Positions 59,241-64,000 of a DNA stretch of 64,000 nt are shown piece by piece. Positions within the stretch are counted from its first letter, which is position 1, and each line of letters starts with the position of its first letter. The stretch covers positions 29,033,501 to 29,097,500 of the forward strand of contig NC_133157.1 in assembly GCF_040802235.1 (NCBI RefSeq), given 5' to 3'. The stretch comes from Manis javanica (lineage: Eukaryota; Chordata; Mammalia; Pholidota; Manidae). Under the pieces are notes generated by a model. That model ran no database searches, was not told the DNA's origin, and was given only the letters and a program-made list of their open reading frames with translations. The position numbers and the translations under genes were made by a program.

Positions 59241-60039
59241 GGGCTTCTAAAGGAATATGCTTTAATTTTCAGAAAAAAAGAGACTTCTATATAATACAGG
59301 TCAAACGAGGTGTGAGAAAATGAGAAGCAGCCTTTGGCTGACAAGGAGCGGGAGCGACATAGAGAACTGGTTTGGAGCCCCTTGAGCACCTTTACTAATC
59401 AGCAGATTTATGAAAGGAAGGGAATTTCATCTCTTTTAAAGGTAGTAGAAATTATATGCTCTCTTGAGCTTTCTAAGCTTTGCCCTAGAAGGCAAAACTA
59501 AATGGTTTGCTTGCCCAGGAAAGAACTGAGAGAAGTTCATCTTTCTCCACTCTTAAAGCAAACCCAGCTTTGTTACCTTTTTTCTTCTGTCAGGGAATAT
59601 CTCAGAGCATCTGGCAAGCTCTTTACTGCAGCCCATCCTGTGTTTGAACCTTTTGCTGAACCAGAAAATAGCTGAATCTGTGCTCTCGGGAAAAACAAAG
59701 ATTGATGGGGGATCTCCACCAGTAGCTGCCGAAGATTCATTACCTTGAGAAGTGGTGTGGAAGGACTTACCAAAGAAAGGAAGGGTGGGGGGTGACCGGG
59801 GTGTAGGGGGTCGCTCTGTTTTGAACATAATGTCTCACAAACAGCCTCTTGTGGTCTGAGGTAGGGTTGTTTCCTGCTAAGGAGTCGGTGTAATCGATAT
59901 TTGGAAAGGATATCTATTGCAGGGACGGCTCTGGGGAAATAGACAAAGAAAGGGAAAAGACCAGCATAACTATTGGTGGTCACTTGTATGGTGGTCACTT
60001 TAGCAAACACTTTCAACTCAGTGACTTACTCTAAGCAAG

Positions 60040-60245
60040 TTGTAAGGCTACCACTCCTGGTTCCCACCCTGTGCCAAGCCTTATCACAGTCACATATCAC
60101 TCTCAAAAGGAATCTGTAAGGAAGGAGGTAGTATTAGCCTCATTTTAGAGAAGAAGAATTTATGACAGATTCACTGAGTGATTTGTAGAAGGGCCACACA
60201 ACTCATAAGTGATGGAACCAGAATTTAAAGATAGGCTACCAGGAC
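60040..60245 (-). repeat. MIR SINE
   Basis: The - strand MIR is visible as 'ccctgtgccaagccttatca', 'agcctcattttagagaagaa' and 'aactcataagtgatggaacc'. Confidence 0.8.
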
Positions 60246-60699
60246 TACTAAGCCCTTAGCCACTACTGCTGCCCCAGAAAGGGAGAAGAGTTCACCTGGC
60301 TGAAGACAGTGGCCCCACAGCAAGGGCAGTGTAGATACTACAAAAGAAGACAATGAAGAATCAAGCAAAGGGAATACAGAGGCAGGTGGTAGCTCCAGCC
60401 ATTTATCTGGTACTAGATAGTACCCAGAAGAAGCGGCAGTCAAAGTGAGATAGACTGCATTTTTAGTTAAACGTGTGTTTTTATAAACCATTATATTTAC
60501 TGTATATAATTTATAATTTTTATATACATTCCTTTTTGTTTCTAAGTCTCAGTTACAGAGTGCTTGTACAGTGCAAACACGTGGACCCACCTACCTAGCA
60601 ATCATAATTATTAAACCTTTCCTCAAACACTCTTCTCCGTTTCCCAGTCGTGCCACACCCTATTAGTTTCATTTATAGTGATTTTCATAATTTATAATT

Positions 60700-60850
60700 A
60701 TATTAAGTGTTTATTTGTCATGAACCTATATATTATCTGTCTGTCTATCACCCACTCTATAGGCAACAGGAAATTTCTTGCAGAGGGCATGGCTCACAGT
60801 AGGAACTTAAAATTGTTTTTCTTGATCAAATGAGTGCTCAGTCAAGGATT
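60700..60850 (+). repeat. L2 LINE 3' fragment
   Basis: The order 'cccactctataggcaacagg', 'cagagggcatggctcacagt' and 'aggaacttaaaattg' resembles the terminal L2 sequence. Confidence 0.5.
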
Positions 60851-60899
60851 CCATTTCCTGACTAATTAGTAAATGTTATTTATATTTTGTGAACATTAA

Positions 60900-62280
60900 C
60901 TCTGCCTATAAAATTTGTTGCAAATATTCTGTTGTTTTTCATGTTCCTTTATTTTTTATGATAGGTGTTTATGATAGAAATAAGGCCTGTTGAACTATTT
61001 AGTTTAATATATTTCTCTTTGTCATTGTGATTTCTGAGGCATATTTTACCTATTTGGTCTATCTTATAATGATTTGACATTGTACTTTTAACTCTGCAAT
61101 GGTCTGGAATTTTTTTTTCCAAATAATCTATTTTCTCAAATGTTTATTTTGTATATGTTCCCTCCATATTCTTTTATGATTTGCAGTTTATGACATATTA
61201 ATATAGCGTATTAAATCAATGTACTTCTTCACATACATTAACATCAGTCCTACTCATTAACCTGTAAATCACTTTGTCAGCACTTCCGTTTTAATTATTG
61301 TTCTATAAAAATTGCACTTTCAGATACATTCTAATAACTTTGAAGGCAAGGCACTTCTATCATTTTTCTTTTTCTGAATGATCTTACCATTCTTGCCTGA
61401 TATTTCTTCCTCAGAATTTCAGTGTTTTACTAGTTATAAATCCGCTGTGATCCGTAGCAGGTGAAGCAGTCTCCCCTTATACCTTTGAATGATCCTCTGA
61501 CGCTTTCCTAATCCTCAGACACTGGCAACTGCGCTACCACCTGGCAGCATCCCTCTCCCTCCAGCTTTGGATGTGACCTATTGAGATATCTCCTTGAGTG
61601 TGCTTCAGCGTAACCATTCCCTACCCACACTTCTTGCCCTATACTTTTGGGAATTCAGTCTCCAAAATAATGTGAGGCAAATTGTGATGGGAATAAAAAT
61701 CAATGGAGTAGAGTGGTATGTCATCCTAAATAGGAATAAAGATGCAGTTCAAACTGTAGGAAAATTACATTTGAAAATCCTTTTTCAAACATATTTAGTT
61801 TGGCATATATTGTTTATACAACTATATGCAGTAATCTGTGTGTATTATAATACATAATATATGTAATACATCATATATAATAAAGAGCATACTCACTTAA
61901 GGGAATGAGAATTGTCAGTATTATTTAACTTCATATTTTCACTTCTCCTACCTTCCTCTACTGAGCCTGCTTATTTTCATTTATATAAATTGAATGCACT
62001 TATGAGGGAATTTTACTGTACCTGCGTGGTTGAGAGAGGCTTTCTGGTTCTTGGGTTTTTCTGTTATTGGATCTCTAATTTAGGATGCAAGCGATGTGGG
62101 AGTTATTAAAAAAATGTGTATCTTATTTCAGGCCATGGGTTCTCTATTTTGCAAACAGCAAACTATACTTAAGACATAGATTTTGGTTCTCATTTTGGTT
62201 TGATAGGTGTTATTTAAATTTTTGTCCCAGATTTTGATGAAAGTTTTATGATTAAGCTGGAAATTCAGTGTTGTGAGTTT
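60900..62280. other. AT-rich intron sequence, no recognised feature
   Basis: The stretch is T-rich, with an AT inverted-repeat-like segment at 61845-61885 ('acataatatatgtaatacat'). It could include decayed LINE sequence, but nothing can be named. Confidence 0.4.
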
Positions 62281-62283
62281 TCA

Positions 62284-62325
62284 TATGTGTGTGTGTGTAC
62301 ACATGTGTGTATGCATGCACCTATG
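62284..62325. repeat. TG-rich simple repeat
   Basis: A short run of TG units ('atgtgtgtgtgtgtacacat') continues into alternating TGCATGC sequence. Confidence 0.85.
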
Positions 62326-62924
62326 CCTTTATCATTATATGGAGAGAAATTGGAAGGTATGGTATCTGAGGCTGCTACATGAATATCCATCCGTATTGCT
62401 CACTATTTCTAAACTATTTGATAAATATTTGTTTGAAGATTGTGTTCCTTAAGTCTGTGAAAGGACTAACTTTAACATCTGAAATTTCTTACTAGAATTG
62501 TTTGTAGGGATGAGTGTGATTTATCCTCATCTATGGGAGGTTGGGGAGGGGGTTCTCCATTTTTCTCACTGTCACTCTCTCATGCCAAATTCAGTTGCTT
62601 GTTTCTCTGGTGCTAAATGCTCACTGTGATTAGCTAATTCTGCATCTCTGTTTGCAAGAGGAAAACATTTTCATCTCTGACTCCACTGGAGCTTGCTACT
62701 CATTCACACATGCTGATTTAATATGTCTCTCTGTAGGAAGTGTATGGGTGGGCCTTTGTTCCAGCTGAGGGCAAAATACTGAGTCTTGAAAGTCTGCCGG
62801 GAATGGTCTTCATAGCAAAGAGATTATGATCATGGCTCAGGACTTGGGGTGAACAAAAGAAAATTCTGTTTGACACATACTATCTCTGGTTAACTAAGAA
62901 CTGCACAAAAAGAGGAGGTTGAGA

Positions 62925-63260
62925 TATGGTCCTTATCCTAAAGAAGCTTCCAGTCTAGTGTGTGGGAGATAAACACTTAACCAAATAGCTACATTATGGT
63001 GTCAAGAGTTCTGTAGTAGAGAGGTGAACAAAATGACACCATGACACAGACATGAGACAATTAATTCTGCTTGGTCAGCCAGCAGAACAACTAACAGAAA
63101 CCCAATTCACCTTTGCAGGAAATAAGCAGGGCACAAATACTGTGTGTAAAAAAGTCCAGCAGCAGAAACTGTAATAAACACCACATAAACTAGTTTCTGG
63201 AAATATGCATGTAACAGCTGAGTTTTAAAGGATGACTATGGGTGCAGACAAATACATTCC
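62925..63260 (-). repeat. L2 LINE fragment
   Basis: The complement of the L2 3' region is suggested by 'gtccttatcctaaagaagct', 'gtgtgggagataaacactta' and 'gctgagttttaaaggatgac'. Confidence 0.6.
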
Positions 63261-64000
63261 ACGGTGGAGAGATCAGCATATCAAATTTGTGTAGCCGTGG
63301 AAATGCTCCCTGTAATACAAGAAAAGTAAATTGTCCACTGTGTCTCGTCTTGCTGTGTGTGTATGGGGTGTTCGAGGCGAAGGTGAAGCCTCAGAATGCT
63401 CTCCCAAGCTGTGCTGCTGGTTCTCATAGTTGTCCTATGGGTGCTGCAGAGGTTATGGTGCAGAAAAAAAGTATGGTCATACTTATGTTTTAGAAAGAAA
63501 ACTGGCAACCAAACAGAGAGCTGAGGCCAAGAAAACAGTTAGGAATGATTTGTTCCTGCCTCCTAATGTAGAGCCTGCCTCCCATTGCTCTTTGCCTCTG
63601 GAAGAAAGTTAAGGCAGAGGAGGAAATTAAAAGGAAGAAGGAAAGGGAGAAAGCTAAAAGAGGAGGGTAGAAGGGAGTCCCTGGAGCAATTTGTATTAAC
63701 CTGTAGTAAGAAGGAGGAAGTGAGGCCTCCATTCCTCTTATCTCAAGATCTTGAATGGCATCCCAAGCCTGGAAACCAGGATCGCCAGCTGGACACTGTC
63801 CTGATCAAGGTCTCGCGGGGCATGTTTTCCTCCTCCCTATTGAATGCTGCCCATAGGTGATCTTCCAAATGCTCTGCTTTTATCATCACCAGCCCTGCTC
63901 CAAAGCATCATTTGGAAGGACAGAAGTCAGAGTCTCAGAATAAATTTTAAGTGTCCATCCTACGTAACACCTGATTGCTCTCATTTACTGCCCTTGGTCA
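63260..64000. other. Unique intron sequence with a purine-rich tract
   Basis: A GA-rich run lies at about 63600-63670 ('gaggaaattaaaaggaagaa'). No gene or named repeat is visible. Confidence 0.5.

Larger units (their letters stand above)
22391..64000 (+). other. GRIN3A: GRIN3A intron 1 (5' part; acceptor lies beyond the window)
   Basis: About 41.6 kb follow the donor with no open frame resembling the next part of the GluN3A amino-terminal domain, so exon 2 must lie past 64000. The CpG island fades at about 22470 and the rest is AT-rich. The interval is filled by old repeats listed separately and by unique sequence without recognisable genes. PPP3R2, an intronless gene that lies inside GRIN3A in human, is not seen here. 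Confidence 0.85.

Noticed and set aside
59573..60016. 147-codon - strand open frame in the intron
   Set aside because: No known domain, no repeat origin and no sign of splicing or conservation can be seen. One frame of this length is expected by chance in 64 kb.
22391..64000. Possible GRIN3A exon 2 or the intronic gene PPP3R2
   Set aside because: No open frame resembles the next part of the GluN3A amino-terminal domain or an EF-hand protein.
1..64000. CRISPR array, operon, tRNA, rRNA or snRNA gene
   Set aside because: No regularly spaced repeats, clustered bacterial-type frames or recognisable RNA-gene sequences are visible, and the window is clearly mammalian.

Overview
The window is nuclear DNA from a placental mammal. 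It holds one recognisable protein-coding exon inside long non-coding sequence. That exon, at 21692-22390 on the + strand, is the first coding exon of GRIN3A, which encodes the GluN3A subunit of NMDA receptors. It sits in a CpG island (about 20730-22470) and ends at a clean GT splice donor. The second exon is not in the window.

Layout. Positions 1 to about 20700 are intergenic sequence upstream of GRIN3A. They carry old mammalian repeats: MIR and L2 fragments, two MaLR-type LTRs, a TG/CG tract that could form Z-DNA, and an LTR-like block about 1-2 kb upstream of the CpG island. Positions 20730-21691 are the CpG-rich promoter and leader, with three short upstream ORFs in the last 300 bases. Positions 22391-64000 are the first part of GRIN3A intron 1. 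The intron holds a Tigger-like DNA transposon split by a younger retroposed insert (26394-27871), a LINE-1 copy (about 35905-39656) that keeps its 5' end but has lost its 3' end, hAT-type fragments, a second Tigger-like element and many L2 and MIR fragments. It also has a few unique AT-rich stretches that could be regulatory.

Organism. MIR, L2, MaLR and Tigger relics show a placental mammal. I see no Alu, rodent B1, carnivore tRNA-Lys SINE or ruminant BovA/Bov-tA, so primates, rodents, cats, dogs and cattle are unlikely. The young insert at 26758-27871 resembles, from memory only, a high-copy family in pangolin genomes, and the lack of young SINEs would fit a pangolin. This assignment is tentative.

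The window contains no operon-like system, CRISPR array, tRNA or rRNA, and I found no new protein-coding system. The best-supported unusual items are: a retroposed insert with two poly(A) signal/tail units inside one 12-bp target-site duplication (the structure of a 3' transduction); a perfect 19-bp-arm palindrome next to a tandem duplication; a strong CTCF-type motif in intron 1; and the upstream-ORF cluster in the GRIN3A leader. Repeat boundaries are estimates by eye, and family names come from remembered consensus patterns.
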